A DNA stretch of 64,000 nt from Aestuariivirga sp. (GTDB lineage Bacteria; Pseudomonadota; Alphaproteobacteria; Rhizobiales; Aestuariivirgaceae): assembly GCF_020252395.1 (NCBI RefSeq), contig NZ_JADCDB010000027.1:21694-85693 (forward strand). Reading direction: 5' to 3'. Numbering within the stretch: the first letter of the stretch is position 1; each line of letters starts with the position of its first letter. Both the position numbers and the translations under genes were made by a program. Of the stretch, positions 52,693-62,393 are shown one piece after another. Under the pieces are notes generated by a model. It saw only the letters and a list, made by a program, of their open reading frames with translations, made no database searches and was not told where the DNA came from.

Positions 52693-53067
52693 TCAGTTCT
52701 GGGCAAGGTCGGTGCGGCGGAACTTCAGCAGTTCGCCGTCAGCCCCCTTGGCGACATACCAGCCGCCCTGCTGGCTGATGCGGCCGCACTTGGCCTCGCC
52801 TTTGGTCCACTTGTCGAAGGAGACGCAGAGTGCCGCGCCCTGCATGTACCAGCGTCCGGTGTCCTGCTGGCCATAGGCCATGCCAGTGATGGAGCCGCCA
52901 CGGGTGCCGGCGAAGTTGACGCGGTAACCCCTCACCTGGGCCTCGAACTGGCCCGGAAACAGCTTGGTGACCTCGGCGCGGGCAAGTGGCGCCGCAGCGG
53001 CAATGCCGGCGAGGGAGAATATGGTGGCAGCAGTCAGGCTTGCCGCAAGAGCGGTACGAAGGTTCAT
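52693..53067 (-). CDS. Secreted hypothetical protein, DUF995-like
   Basis: A 124-aa exported protein with a signal peptide (MNLRTALAASLTAATIFSLA .. AAAP) and a compact domain with GRWYMQGAALCVSFDKWTKG and KCGRISQQGGWYV, a DUF995-like pattern with two cysteines. Start at ATG 53067. Function unknown. Confidence 0.7.
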   Translation of the reverse strand: MNLRTALAASLTAATIFSLAGIAAAAPLARAEVTKLFPGQFEAQVRGYRVNFAGTRGGSITGMAYGQQDTGRWYMQGAALCVSFDKWTKGEAKCGRISQQGGWYVAKGADGELLKFRRTDLAQN

Positions 53068-53429
53068 GTACTGAAACCCTTTGTTTGCGGCAATCCGTGG
53101 CCCCCTGGCCGCTTGCCCGTTGCTTTCGGGCCCGCATTTGGCAGCCTCATGTGGTTGAAATATGGGGAGAGCGTGGCGTGGAACCTCTTTGATGTGGGTC
53201 AAGAGTGGTGGCACATGAACGCTTTAAGGTTGTAATTGTCCATCTAGCACTGGTGTTTGCAGCCTATGCGAGTGGCTTTCGCCGGTTTGGATCCTCTTCA
53301 GCCGCCATGGCCTTGCCTTGGGCGCTGCAGTTCATTCAGGAGTTCTTCACCATGATCCGGAGTTTCCCGCAGGCCCGAATGCCGCGGGGCCCTGCTTGAA
53401 GACGGCGCGGCCCGTGCTAGGGAACAAGC
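53068..53429. other. 362-base divergent intergenic region
   Basis: Between the leftward DUF995-like gene and the rightward dioxygenase gene. I see no gene. It should hold both promoters. A G/C-rich CCGCGGGGCCCTGC block lies at about 53382-53395. Confidence 0.45.
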
Positions 53430-54221
53430 ATGGGCCTTCTTGACAGCTTTCTCGCCGATGGTTTCCTGCGCTTTGCGGTTGAGGAGCCGCTGCTGGCCTG
53501 GGCCCGCCATGCCCGCGGCTTCGCGGCCGCGGCGGCGCGCGACCCCGCTCAGGCGCATTGGCTGCGCTGCGGCGGCACGTGGTTCGTCGGCGTCGATGCG
53601 CTGCCCAACGACGCGGCCGGGCGGCTGCCGGGCGGGCCGCCGCTGGCGGGAGCGGCGATGGACTTCGTGCGGGACGAACTGGGCGTCAGCCTGCCGCTGC
53701 ACCGCGCCCAGGTCTCCGTCTGCTATCGGGGCTATCCCCAGCCCTCGGCGGAGGAGAGCGCGGCTGCCTATCGCTTCCGCCGCAACCGCGATGCCGCGCA
53801 TGTGGACGGATTGCTCGCCGAAGGGCCGGAGAAGCGGCGCCACCTTCGGGAGCCGCATGCCTATATCCTGGGGGTGACGCTGACCGAGCAGTCTGGAGAT
53901 GCCGCACCGCTGACCGTGTGGAAGGGCTCGCACCGCATCATGACGGCGATGTTCGCCACGGCCTTCGCAGGGAGGCCGCCCGGGACGTGGCGCGGGATCG
54001 ATGTTACCGATGCCTATCGGGAAGCGCGGCGGCAGGTCTTCGCGGTGTGCGAGCGGGTGGCGCTCCCCTCCTCGCCCGGAGACGCCGTACTGGCGCACCG
54101 CCACCTTGTGCATGGCGTGGCGCCGTGGGGCGAGGCGGCGACGGGCGCACCCGAGGGCCGGATGATCGCCTATTTCCGGCCGGAGTTTCCCGCCATCGCC
54201 GACTGGCTTGATCGGCTCTGA
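53430..54221 (+). CDS. Phytanoyl-CoA dioxygenase-like 2-oxoglutarate/Fe(II) oxygenase
   Basis: A 263-aa protein with the metal triad pattern: H-x-D in AAHVDGLLAE near residue 128, distal histidine in HRHLVHGVAPWG near 231, and the 2-oxoglutarate arginine in GRMIAYFRPE near 248. It would hydroxylate or demethylate a small molecule. It lies 26 bases before the SelA/DgaE-like gene, so they may act together in the pathway downstream. Confidence 0.78.
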   Translation: MGLLDSFLADGFLRFAVEEPLLAWARHARGFAAAAARDPAQAHWLRCGGTWFVGVDALPNDAAGRLPGGPPLAGAAMDFVRDELGVSLPLHRAQVSVCYRGYPQPSAEESAAAYRFRRNRDAAHVDGLLAEGPEKRRHLREPHAYILGVTLTEQSGDAAPLTVWKGSHRIMTAMFATAFAGRPPGTWRGIDVTDAYREARRQVFAVCERVALPSSPGDAVLAHRHLVHGVAPWGEAATGAPEGRMIAYFRPEFPAIADWLDRL

Positions 54222-54247
54222 CGGCGCGCGCATAAACTGACCTGAAT

Positions 54248-55450
54248 GTGGAGCGTGGCGTGACGGTCTATGGCGAACTGGGTGTGCGCACCCTCATTAA
54301 CGCGAAGGGCGCCGCGACGCGGCTCTCGGGCGGCATTATGCGGCCCGAGGTCTCCGCCGCCATGGTGGAGGCCTCGCAGGCCTGTGTTGACATCGCGGAG
54401 CTGCAGGCCGCGGCCTCGCGCATCATTGCGGAGGCGACGGGGGCGGAAGCGGGCTATGTGGCCTCAGGCGCCTCGGCCTGCCTGCTGATCGGCGCGGCCG
54501 CTTGCATCACCGGGCTGGACCCCGGCCGGATGGCCCGCCTTCCGGATACCACAGGCATGAAGAACGAATGCGTGATGGTGCGGAGCCAGCGCAATTTTTA
54601 TGACCATGCGATCCGCGCCGCAGGCCTCTCCATCGTCGAGGTGGGACTGCCCGATCGCTATGCCGGGGCCGGCGTGCGCGATGCGGAAGCCTGGGAGATC
54701 GACGACGCCATCACCGGCCGGACGGCTTGCGTCTTCTACGTCGCCGATGCGCAGTCGCAGCCGCCGGTGGCCGAGGTCACGGCCGTGGCCCATGCGCGCG
54801 GCGTGCCGGTGCTGGTCGATGCCGCGGCACAATTGCCGCCCGAGGCCAATCTCCGGCGCTTCATCGCGGAGGGTGCGGACCTCGTCGCCTTCTCGGGCGG
54901 CAAGGCGCTGGGCGGGCCGCAGGCGAGCGGCATCCTGGCGGGACGGCGCGACCTCGTGATGGCGGCGGCCCTCCAGCACCTCGACCTCGACGTGTTCTGG
55001 GACATGTGGGAGCCGCCTGCGGGCCTGATCGACAAGGCGCGGCTCAAGGGTGCCCCACAGCACGGCATCGGGCGGAGCTGCAAGGCAGGGAAGGAGGAGA
55101 TCGTGGGCCTCCTGACCGCGCTCCGCCTGTTCATCGCCGAGGGCGATGCGGTGCGCCATGCGCGCTGGCTGAAGGACTGCGAGACGGTGGTGGCGGAACT
55201 CGACGGCTTTCTCGTCACCATTACCGGGAGCAACGACACGGGCGCGGTGCCGACCGTCGAGATCACGCTCGACCCTGACCGGATGAGCCCGACCGAACTC
55301 TGCCTCAGGCTGCAGGCGGGCGAGACGGCCGTGGCGCTGGACCCCGCCCAGCGTGACAAGGGCGTCGTGACGGTCAACCCCATGTGCCTGAAGCCAGGAG
55401 AGGCAAAATTGGTGGGCGGGCAGATCGCTCAACTCCTTCGCCAATCATAA
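54248..55450 (+). CDS. SelA/DgaE-type PLP-dependent lyase
   Basis: A 400-aa fold-type I PLP enzyme like D-glucosaminate-6-phosphate ammonia-lyase and selenocysteine synthase. It starts with GTG at 54248 and contains RTLINAKGAATRLSGGIMRP, GAEAGYVASGASACL, VLVDAAAQLPPE and the PLP lysine in FSGGKALGGPQASG near residue 218. No selenoprotein machinery is nearby, so a sugar-amine or keto-acid lyase is likelier. Adjacent sugar transport genes support a carbohydrate role. Confidence 0.85.
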   Translation: MERGVTVYGELGVRTLINAKGAATRLSGGIMRPEVSAAMVEASQACVDIAELQAAASRIIAEATGAEAGYVASGASACLLIGAAACITGLDPGRMARLPDTTGMKNECVMVRSQRNFYDHAIRAAGLSIVEVGLPDRYAGAGVRDAEAWEIDDAITGRTACVFYVADAQSQPPVAEVTAVAHARGVPVLVDAAAQLPPEANLRRFIAEGADLVAFSGGKALGGPQASGILAGRRDLVMAAALQHLDLDVFWDMWEPPAGLIDKARLKGAPQHGIGRSCKAGKEEIVGLLTALRLFIAEGDAVRHARWLKDCETVVAELDGFLVTITGSNDTGAVPTVEITLDPDRMSPTELCLRLQAGETAVALDPAQRDKGVVTVNPMCLKPGEAKLVGGQIAQLLRQS

Positions 55451-55510
55451 ATTCATTTGCATTATTCGGGATTCGGCGCATCATCGCTACTCAAAAGCGG
55501 GGATGAAACC

Positions 55511-56671
55511 ATGTCCCTCAAGGGGACGAACCAGGAATTCGGCAGGCCGTACAACCGGCGGATCGTGCTCGAAACGATCCGCCAGCACGGGCCGATCGAA
55601 CGCGCCGGGATCGCGCGGCGGGTGGGCCTGACTGTCCAGACGGTGGCCAACATCATCCGCGAGTTGGAAGAGCTCGGCCTGATTTCCGGCGAGCGCACCC
55701 ACAAGAAAAGCCGCGGCTCACCGCCCATGAGCCTCAGACTCAACCGGCAGGGAGCCTATGCAGTGGGCGTTCACGTCACGCCGCTTGGCATCGAGGCGGC
55801 CCTCGTCGACCTCGCCGGAACCATCGTCGCCGCCAGGCGGCTGGATATGCCGCCGCCCGGCCCGGAAGACAGCTTCCGCGAGATTGGCAAGCTGGTGAAG
55901 GGCTTCCGTGCCCAGACCGCCGGCCGCCTGCTGGTTGGCGTGGGCCTTGCCATGCCCGGCCCATTCGACGTCGAGTCGATGAGTTTCGTCGGTCCCACAA
56001 CGCTCGAAAGCTGGCGCGGCGTGGCCGTGGCGCAGCGGCTGTCGGAATCCACAGGGCTTTCCGCCTTCGTCGAGAATGACATGGCGGCGGCGGCCCTCGG
56101 CGAGAGCCTCCACGGCGCAGGCCGCAATGTGAGCGCCTTCTATTATCTCTATTTCGGCGTCGGTCTCGGCGGCGCCATGGTGAAGGACGGCGTGCCGATG
56201 CGCGGCTTCTATGGCAACGCCGGCGAGATCGGCCATGTGCCGCTGGTGCCCGATGGCCAGCCCTGCTCCTGCGGCAACAGGGGCTGTCTCGAGCGCTACG
56301 TCTCGCTCGAAGCCTTTCAGCGCCGCGCCCCCATCATCGGGCAGCCGGCCTGGATCGCGGAAGCAGCCCCTTTGCTGCGCAGCGCCATCGTGACCATCGA
56401 GAACCTCTTCGACCCCGAGACCGTGGTGATCGGCGGCATCATGGATGACGATCTGCTGGGCGCGCTGGTCTCCGCCGCCAATCCGCTGCCGACGTCGGTT
56501 GCTGACCGCAAGGGGCGCACGGCGCAGCGCCTCATGCGCTCCGCCTCGGGGCAGAACGCGGTACTGCGCGGGGCGGCCTCGCTCGCCTTCTCGGGCGTGC
56601 TGTCGCCGCGCTTCGGCCAGGCCGATGCCCCGGCAAACGACCCCCTCTTCCCAAGGAGCCGCGTGGCATGA
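55511..56671 (+). CDS. ROK-family transcriptional repressor
   Basis: A 386-aa regulator with an N-terminal winged helix (GPIERAGIARRVGLTVQTVA then NIIRELEELGLISG) and a C-terminal ROK domain. It has the sugar-binding ENDMAAAALGE near 180, EIGH, and the zinc motif CSCGNRGCLE near 238. It likely controls the ABC transporter genes immediately downstream (ATGA overlap) in response to a sugar. Start at MSLKGTNQ, with an earlier in-frame ATG at 55457. Confidence 0.92.
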   Translation: MSLKGTNQEFGRPYNRRIVLETIRQHGPIERAGIARRVGLTVQTVANIIRELEELGLISGERTHKKSRGSPPMSLRLNRQGAYAVGVHVTPLGIEAALVDLAGTIVAARRLDMPPPGPEDSFREIGKLVKGFRAQTAGRLLVGVGLAMPGPFDVESMSFVGPTTLESWRGVAVAQRLSESTGLSAFVENDMAAAALGESLHGAGRNVSAFYYLYFGVGLGGAMVKDGVPMRGFYGNAGEIGHVPLVPDGQPCSCGNRGCLERYVSLEAFQRRAPIIGQPAWIAEAAPLLRSAIVTIENLFDPETVVIGGIMDDDLLGALVSAANPLPTSVADRKGRTAQRLMRSASGQNAVLRGAASLAFSGVLSPRFGQADAPANDPLFPRSRVA

Positions 56672-57477
56672 GCTTTCCCACTCTCCTCGAACTCGACGAC
56701 ATCCGCATGAACTTCGGCGCCATCGAGGCGCTGCGGGGTGTCTCCTTCAAGGTCGGCAAGGGCGAGGTGGTGGCGCTCCTGGGCGACAATGGCGCGGGCA
56801 AGTCGACCCTCGTCAAGATTATATCCGGCGGCCTGAAGGCGAGTGCTGGGCGCATGGTGTTCGACGGCGAGGAGCGCTTCTTCCCAACGCCGGCCGAGGC
56901 GAAGGCGCAGGGGATCGAGACCGTCTATCAGGACTTGTCTCTGTGCACCAATGTCGACGTGGTCGGCAATTTCTTCATGGGCCGCGAGATGGTGAAGAAG
57001 TGGCTCGGTTTCATCCCCGTGCTGCAGGAAAAGGAGATGGAGGCCGTGGTGGCGCAGGCGCTGCAGAATGCCGGCACGCGCATTCCCAGCTTGCGCACCA
57101 ATGTCGAGCATCTCTCGGGCGGCCAGCGCCAGGCGATAGAGTTGAACCGCTTCGCCCATTGGGGCGGCAAGCTGGTGCTGCTCGACGAGCCCTTCGCGGC
57201 CTTGGGCGTCGAGCAGACGCGGCGCGGCCTCGGCCTCATCAGGCGCATCGCAGGCCAGGGGATCGGCGTCATCGTCATCACCCACATCATGCAGCAGGCC
57301 TTCCAGGTGGCGGACCGCATCGTGGTCATCCGCCAGGGCCGCGTCGCGGGAGACGTGCCGGCGAAACAGACGAGCCCCGATGAAGTCGTAGGGCTTATCA
57401 CCGGCGAGGCTCAGGCTTACGGCAAGCCTTCGGGCCAAACCCAAGAAACGAGGCCGAACGGCCCTATCCCAAACTGA
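56668..57477 (+). CDS. Sugar ABC transporter ATP-binding protein (FrcA-like)
   Basis: A 269-aa single ATPase with Walker A GDNGAGKST near 38-46, signature LSGGQRQAIEL near 150, Walker B LVLLDEPFAALG near 170 and H-loop ITHI near 206. Single-cassette size fits FrcA, unlike the double RbsA type. It overlaps the ROK gene (ATGA) and precedes the binding protein by 30 bases. Confidence 0.93.
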   Translation: MSFPTLLELDDIRMNFGAIEALRGVSFKVGKGEVVALLGDNGAGKSTLVKIISGGLKASAGRMVFDGEERFFPTPAEAKAQGIETVYQDLSLCTNVDVVGNFFMGREMVKKWLGFIPVLQEKEMEAVVAQALQNAGTRIPSLRTNVEHLSGGQRQAIELNRFAHWGGKLVLLDEPFAALGVEQTRRGLGLIRRIAGQGIGVIVITHIMQQAFQVADRIVVIRQGRVAGDVPAKQTSPDEVVGLITGEAQAYGKPSGQTQETRPNGPIPN

Positions 57478-57507
57478 ACCGGACCAAAGCCAAACAAGGA
57501 GACGAAC

Positions 57508-58551
57508 ATGAACCGACTGCGCCGCCTTCTGACCGCCTCCATCGCGATTGCCGCGATGGGCGTTGTCTCGCCTGCCTTCGCCGACACGAAGGGCAAGATC
57601 TACTACATGGTGCCGACCCTGCTGGACGAGTTCCAGACCGAGTCGGTCAACGCCATTACAAAATTCATGGATGACGTGGGCTACGAGGTCGTGACGCTGA
57701 ACGCCGACAACAAGACCGACCTGCAGCAGAGCCAGATGAACGACACCATCCTGCAGAAGCCCTCGGCGATCATCCTCGCCGCGGTGGATTTCAACGCGCT
57801 CGCTCCGTCGATCGACAAGGCGCGCGCGGCCGGCATCCCGGTCATGATCTTCGACCGCCAGATCACCTCGACGCCGTCAGACCTCACCTCGGTCGCCGGA
57901 ACGATCGAGATCGGCCAGGTTGCGGCGGGCGAGATCCAGCGCCTGCTGAAGGAGAAGAACGGGGCGGTGAAGGGCAAGGTTCTGCAGGTGCTGGGCGATC
58001 CCGCCGACCCCTACTCCCTCGACATCCAGAAGGGCTTCGAGGACAAGATGAAGGAGTTCCCCGGCGTTCAGATCATTTCGCTGCCCGCCATGCAGTGGGA
58101 AGCCTCCAACGCCGGCACCATCGTGTCCGACCAGATGGTGGCGAACCCCGACATCGACCTGATCTTCCTGCACGCCGCTCATCTCTCGGTGGCCGCGGTG
58201 GCGGCACTGGAGGCCAAGGGCAAGAAGCCGGGCGACGTGATGATGATCTCGTCCAACGGCGCCCCCGTGGGCCTTGACCTGATCCGCAAGGGCTGGCTCA
58301 ACGTCGAGGTGGAACAGCCGCTCTATGCCCAGGCCGCCGCCCTTGCCATGTTCGCCGACAAGGTGGTGAACAAGCAGGAGATCAAGCCCGGCAACTACAA
58401 CGTGCTCGGCCTCGACTCGGTGATGACCATCGAGAAGTGGGGTCCGAACATCAAGATCCCGGGCGCCGCCATCACCAAGGAGAACGTCGACGAACCGCGC
58501 TTCTGGGGCAACCTGAAAGCGCCCGCCGACAAGATCATGCCGGTGCAGTAA
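57508..58551 (+). CDS. Periplasmic sugar-binding protein of ABC transporter
   Basis: A 347-aa exported binding protein of the ribose/fructose (peripla_BP_4) type. A signal peptide ends near residue 25 (..SPAFADT), followed by two Rossmann-like lobes ([46 protein letters not shown]). Between the ATPase and permease genes it supplies ligand; the sugar is not deducible. GGAG precedes the ATG. High expression is expected, consistent with the stem-loop after it. Confidence 0.93.
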   Translation: MNRLRRLLTASIAIAAMGVVSPAFADTKGKIYYMVPTLLDEFQTESVNAITKFMDDVGYEVVTLNADNKTDLQQSQMNDTILQKPSAIILAAVDFNALAPSIDKARAAGIPVMIFDRQITSTPSDLTSVAGTIEIGQVAAGEIQRLLKEKNGAVKGKVLQVLGDPADPYSLDIQKGFEDKMKEFPGVQIISLPAMQWEASNAGTIVSDQMVANPDIDLIFLHAAHLSVAAVAALEAKGKKPGDVMMISSNGAPVGLDLIRKGWLNVEVEQPLYAQAAALAMFADKVVNKQEIKPGNYNVLGLDSVMTIEKWGPNIKIPGAAITKENVDEPRFWGNLKAPADKIMPVQ

Positions 58552-58575
58552 CGAACAACGCAACAGGCCTCTCTC

Positions 58576-58607
58576 ACGTCATCCCGGCTTTCGCGCCGGG
58601 GTGACGT
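58576..58607. repeat. Stem-loop between binding-protein and permease genes
   Basis: ACGTCATCCCGGC (58576-58588) pairs with GCCGGGGTGACGT (58595-58607) except for one G-T pair, around a six-base loop. A hairpin in this position often protects the upstream binding-protein message and lowers permease expression. Confidence 0.7.
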
Positions 58608-58633
58608 CCGGGAGGAAACAACTGGACCATCCC

Positions 58634-59632
58634 ATGACCTCACCCCGCCAGCGTGCAACCGCAGAATTCATTCTTGACCATCTCGTCTGGTTCATGCTCG
58701 CGGCGGTGCTGATCGCCTTCTCGATCTTCGTGCCGAATTTCTTCCAGATCGGCATCTTCGCCAACATCGTCGAGCAGTCGACCTTCGTGGGCGTGATGGC
58801 CATCGGCCTCGCCATCGTCATCATCGCGGGTCACATGGACCTCTCCGTGGAATCGACCGCTGCATTGGCTGCCATGATCACCGGCATCTTGTTCTGCTCG
58901 CGCGGCATCGGCATGGGGCTGACGTTCGCGCCGGAATGGCTGGTCATCCCCGTCTCGCTCGTCATCTCGCTTGCGGTGGGCGGCCTCATCGGCTTCCTCA
59001 ACGGCTTCTTCACCATCAAGCTCAAGATGAACGCCTTCATTGTAACGCTCGCCTCTTACATCTGGGTCCGCGGCCTTGTGGTGGCGATCTCGGGCGGTCG
59101 CTCGGCACAAGACCTGTCGCCCTCGCTGCGCTCCATTGGCATCGAACAGGTGCTCTACATTCCGCTAATGGCCTGGATCGCCATCATCTGCTTCGTGATG
59201 TTCTCCTTCATCATGGGACGCACCCCCTTCGGACGCCACGTGACCCTGATCGGCGGCAATGCGGTGGCGGCTTTCCGGGCGGGCATCAAGGTCGACCGGC
59301 TGATGTTCATCTCCTTCATTCTCGCCGGCGCCATCGCGGGCCTCGCCGGCTGGCTGCTCGCCATCCGCACGAGCGGCGCGACCGCCAATCTCGGCACCGG
59401 CATGCTGTTCAACGCCTTTGCGGCCGTGGTCATCGGCGGCGTGAGCCTCAAGGGCGGTGTGGGCAAACTGCCGGGCGTCTATGCCGGCGTGCTGCTGCTC
59501 TCATCGATCCACACCGCCATCAACCTGATGGGCCTGCCCGCGCATTACACGCAGGTGATCCTCGGCCTTCTCGTTCTCGCCGCGGTGCTGCTCGACACAT
59601 TGAAAATTCAGATCCGCCAGAGGTTCGCATGA
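58634..59632 (+). CDS. Sugar ABC transporter permease (RbsC/FrcC-like)
   Basis: A 332-aa inner-membrane permease with about nine or ten hydrophobic helices and the BPD_transp_2 signature IAGHMDLSVESTAALAAMIT near residue 62 and GMLFNAFAAVVIGGVSLKGG near 256. It completes the three-gene transporter. Start at MTSPRQRAT (58634), since the ATG at 58601 precedes the upstream hairpin's 3' arm. Overlaps the SDR gene (ATGA). Confidence 0.93.
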   Translation: MTSPRQRATAEFILDHLVWFMLAAVLIAFSIFVPNFFQIGIFANIVEQSTFVGVMAIGLAIVIIAGHMDLSVESTAALAAMITGILFCSRGIGMGLTFAPEWLVIPVSLVISLAVGGLIGFLNGFFTIKLKMNAFIVTLASYIWVRGLVVAISGGRSAQDLSPSLRSIGIEQVLYIPLMAWIAIICFVMFSFIMGRTPFGRHVTLIGGNAVAAFRAGIKVDRLMFISFILAGAIAGLAGWLLAIRTSGATANLGTGMLFNAFAAVVIGGVSLKGGVGKLPGVYAGVLLLSSIHTAINLMGLPAHYTQVILGLLVLAAVLLDTLKIQIRQRFA

Positions 59633-60399
59633 TGGGACGGCTTGAAGGCAAAGTCGCGCTGGTGATCGGCGCCGCGCGCGGCATCGGCGAGGGCGTGGCC
59701 CAGCGATTCGTGGAAGAGGGCGCGAGAGTGGTGATCGCCGACACCGAGGCCGAAGCCGGCAAGGAGACCGCGGCGCGGCTCAAGGGCCTGTTCATCGAAA
59801 CCGACATCTCGCGCCTGGACCACGCTCAGCGCGCGGTGCAGACGGCACTCGACGGCTTCGGCAACCTCGACATCCTGGTCCAGAACGCCGGCATCTATCC
59901 CTGGACGTTGATCGAGAACACCTCGCCTGAAGAATGGGACAAGGTGCTGGCGGTGAACCTCAAGGGCACCTTTCTCGCGGCGCGGGCGGCCCTGCCGCAC
60001 ATGAAGCAGAAGAAGGCGGGCCGCATGATCTTCACCTCCTCGATCACCGGCCCGCGGGTGACCAGCCCCGGCCACGGTCATTATTCGGCGTCGAAGGCGG
60101 GCATCAACGGCTTCATCAAGTCGGCGGCGCTTGAGTTCTCCGGCTATGGCATCACCGTCAACGGCATCGAGCCGGGCAACATCCTCACGTCGGGCATGCA
60201 GATGCACCGTTCGGAGGCCTTCATCAAATCCATGGAGAACGCGGTGCCGCTCGGCCGCCTTGGCACGCCCCGCGACATCGCCAACTGCGCGCTGTTCCTC
60301 GCATCCGACGAAGCCTCCTACATCACCGGCACGACCATCATCGTCGACGGCGGCCAGACGCTCCCCGAGGGGGCGGATTTCCGCATTACGCCAGAGTGA
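59629..60399 (+). CDS. Short-chain dehydrogenase/reductase
   Basis: A 256-aa NAD(P)-dependent SDR. It has the nucleotide motif GAARGIGEG near 13-21, NAGIYPW near 86, the catalytic Ser in TSSITGP near 139 and YSASKAG near 152-158. The transporter operon context implies oxidation of the imported sugar or polyol. Confidence 0.93.
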   Translation: MMGRLEGKVALVIGAARGIGEGVAQRFVEEGARVVIADTEAEAGKETAARLKGLFIETDISRLDHAQRAVQTALDGFGNLDILVQNAGIYPWTLIENTSPEEWDKVLAVNLKGTFLAARAALPHMKQKKAGRMIFTSSITGPRVTSPGHGHYSASKAGINGFIKSAALEFSGYGITVNGIEPGNILTSGMQMHRSEAFIKSMENAVPLGRLGTPRDIANCALFLASDEASYITGTTIIVDGGQTLPEGADFRITPE

Positions 60400-60478
60400 G
60401 CCCGCGGGGGTTTGACTTGAAGCCCCAAGCCGCTAAATACGCCCCAAAATCCAATTCTTCCCGAAGGCGATCACCCCC

Positions 60479-61888
60479 ATGGCCAAGCCGCGCACGCTGT
60501 ATGACAAGATCTGGGACGACCATCTGGCCCATGAAGCCGAGGACGGGACCTGCCTTCTCTACATCGACCGCCATCTTGTCCATGAAGTGACAAGCCCCCA
60601 GGCCTTCGAGGGGCTGCGCATGACCGGCCGCAAGGTGCGCCACCCGGAGAAGACCCTTGCCGTCGTCGACCACAACGTGCCGACGACCGACCGCTCGCAC
60701 GGCATCGCGGAAGAGGAAAGCCGCATCCAGGTCGAGACGCTGGCGAAAAATGCCGCCGAGTTCGGCGTCAAGTATTTCAACGAGCTCGACAAGCGCCAGG
60801 GCATCGTCCACGTTGTGGGTCCGGAACAGGGCTTCACGCTCCCCGGCACCACCATCGTCTGCGGCGACAGCCACACCTCGACCCACGGCGCTTTCGGAGC
60901 GCTGGCCCATGGCATCGGCACGTCCGAGGTCGAGCATGTGCTCGCCACCCAGACGCTGATCCAGAAGAAGGCCAAGAACATGCTGGTCAAGGTCGACGGC
61001 AAGCTACCGAAGCACTCGACCGCCAAGGACATCATCCTCGCCGTCATCGGCGAGATCGGCACGGCGGGCGGCACCGGCTCGGTCATCGAATTCGCGGGCG
61101 AGGCGATCCGCGGCTTGTCCATGGAAGGCCGCATGACGGTGTGCAACATGACCATCGAGGGCGGGGCCCGCGCCGGCATGATCGCACCCGACGAGAAGGC
61201 CTATGCCTATCTCGACGGCCGCCCCATGGCGCCCAAGGGCGAGGCATGGGACAAGGCGCGCCGCTACTGGGACACGCTGGCGACGGACGAGGGCGCCCAC
61301 TTCGACCGAGTGGTCACACTCGATGCCGCGAGCCTGCCGCCGATCGTCTCCTGGGGCACAAGCCCGGAGGATGTCGTTTCGATCGCCGGAAGCGTTCCCA
61401 ATCCGGACGATATCCAGGACGAGGGCAAGCGCCAGTCCAAATGGCGGGCACTCGAATACATGGGCCTGAAGCCGGGAACCAGGATGACCGACGTCGAGCT
61501 CGACGTCGTGTGGATCGGCTCCTGCACCAATGGCCGCATCGAAGACCTGCGCACGGTGGCCAGGGTCGTCGAGGGCAAGAAGGTGTCGGACCGCCTCGCC
61601 TATGCGATGATCGTTCCGGGCTCAGGCCTGGTGAAGGAGCAGGCCGAGGCCGAGGGCCTGGACAAGATCTTCAAGGCCGCGGGCTTCGAGTGGCGCGAGC
61701 CCGGCTGCTCCATGTGCCTCGGCATGAACCCGGATCAACTGAAGCCCGGCCAGCGCTGCGCCTCCACTTCCAACCGCAATTTCGAGGGCCGCCAGGGCTA
61801 CAAGGGCCGCACTCACCTGCTGTCCCCCGAAATGGCCGCCGCGGCGGCGCTTGCCGGCCGCTTCGTCGACGTGCGCAAAGGCGCCTGA
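60479..61888 (+). CDS. leuC: 3-isopropylmalate dehydratase large subunit
   Basis: A 469-aa aconitase-family enzyme of leucine biosynthesis that isomerises 2- to 3-isopropylmalate. It has [20 protein letters not shown] near 127-146, IGSCTNGR near 344 with the first Fe-S cysteine, and [10 protein letters not shown] near 404 with the CxxC pair. Full length. leuD is not seen after it; the strong terminator at 61917 suggests it stands alone. Confidence 0.97.
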   Translation: MAKPRTLYDKIWDDHLAHEAEDGTCLLYIDRHLVHEVTSPQAFEGLRMTGRKVRHPEKTLAVVDHNVPTTDRSHGIAEEESRIQVETLAKNAAEFGVKYFNELDKRQGIVHVVGPEQGFTLPGTTIVCGDSHTSTHGAFGALAHGIGTSEVEHVLATQTLIQKKAKNMLVKVDGKLPKHSTAKDIILAVIGEIGTAGGTGSVIEFAGEAIRGLSMEGRMTVCNMTIEGGARAGMIAPDEKAYAYLDGRPMAPKGEAWDKARRYWDTLATDEGAHFDRVVTLDAASLPPIVSWGTSPEDVVSIAGSVPNPDDIQDEGKRQSKWRALEYMGLKPGTRMTDVELDVVWIGSCTNGRIEDLRTVARVVEGKKVSDRLAYAMIVPGSGLVKEQAEAEGLDKIFKAAGFEWREPGCSMCLGMNPDQLKPGQRCASTSNRNFEGRQGYKGRTHLLSPEMAAAAALAGRFVDVRKGA

Positions 61889-61916
61889 CGTCCGCTCCAA
61901 TGATTTTGCAGAACGG

Positions 61917-61935
61917 CCCCGCCACCCCGGCGGGG
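61917..61935 (+). terminator. leuC terminator hairpin
   Basis: CCCCGCC (61917-61923) pairs perfectly with GGCGGGG (61929-61935) around a five-base ACCCC loop, followed by TT. It lies 28 bases after the leuC stop. Confidence 0.75.
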
Positions 61936-62227
61936 TTCACCGGGGCGAGTGGGCCTACCCATTGATTGCGCTTTGAAATTTTCGGCCTGGAAAGTTCATT
62001 TGCGAACCACAGCCGGCTCGGCTAGCAGCTATACGTTGCAGGCGTTCCGGAACGGGGAAAACCCCGGCAGGGACAAGGCACCGGCCCCGAAAGTCGATGG
62101 TCGCAACACGGTTGAGATGCAGATCGTTAACTGTTGTTGAACCTTTCGTTAATCCTTATGTCACCAAAGTGGCGATAGGGTGGTTCCGAGGCTAAAGTCG
62201 GCGTCAACATTCGAGTGGGGGTATTCA
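61936..62227. other. Intergenic region with tandem CtrA-like sites
   Basis: This part of a 339-base gap between leuC and the small gene at 62228 holds no gene. It contains a tandem TTAA-N7-TGAA-N7-TTAA arrangement at 62127-62152 (see findings) and a G/C-rich hairpin-like block near 62053-62076. Confidence 0.5.
62127..62152. promoter_or_regulatory. Tandem CtrA-like binding sites
   Basis: TTAA (62127-62130), seven bases, TGAA (62138-62141), seven bases, TTAA (62149-62152). The consensus for the alphaproteobacterial cell-cycle regulator CtrA is TTAA-N7-TTAA, so this is two overlapping sites that each have one mismatch. They lie 76 bases upstream of a small plausible gene. Confidence 0.45.
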
Positions 62228-62383
62228 GTGGCTGGTTCATCTGTTCAGGCTGACGCGAAGTTTTTGCGTCGCATTTTCCTCGCTCTTGTGCTGCTGACCC
62301 TCGTTACCGGCGGTCTCGCCGGCCTTACAACCGTGCAGGCCATGACCGGCCCGGCCAGCAGCTGCGCCGGCAGCTGCCAGTAA
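62228..62383 (+). CDS. Small membrane/secreted peptide, 51 aa
   Basis: From GTG 62228 a 51-aa peptide with a hydrophobic segment (FLRRIFLALVLLTLVTGGLA) and a C-terminus with two cysteines (SSCAGSCQ). GTGGGGG lies a few bases upstream as a possible ribosome site. CtrA-like sites upstream raise the chance it is real. Function unknown. The frame continues upstream to 62180 without a better start. Confidence 0.45.
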   Translation: MAGSSVQADAKFLRRIFLALVLLTLVTGGLAGLTTVQAMTGPASSCAGSCQ

Positions 62384-62393
62384 CGCCGTCTCC

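Noticed and set aside
54248..55450. True selenocysteine synthase (SelA)
   Set aside because: No selB, selD or tRNA-Sec is seen nearby, and sugar-transport neighbours fit DgaE-like lyases better.
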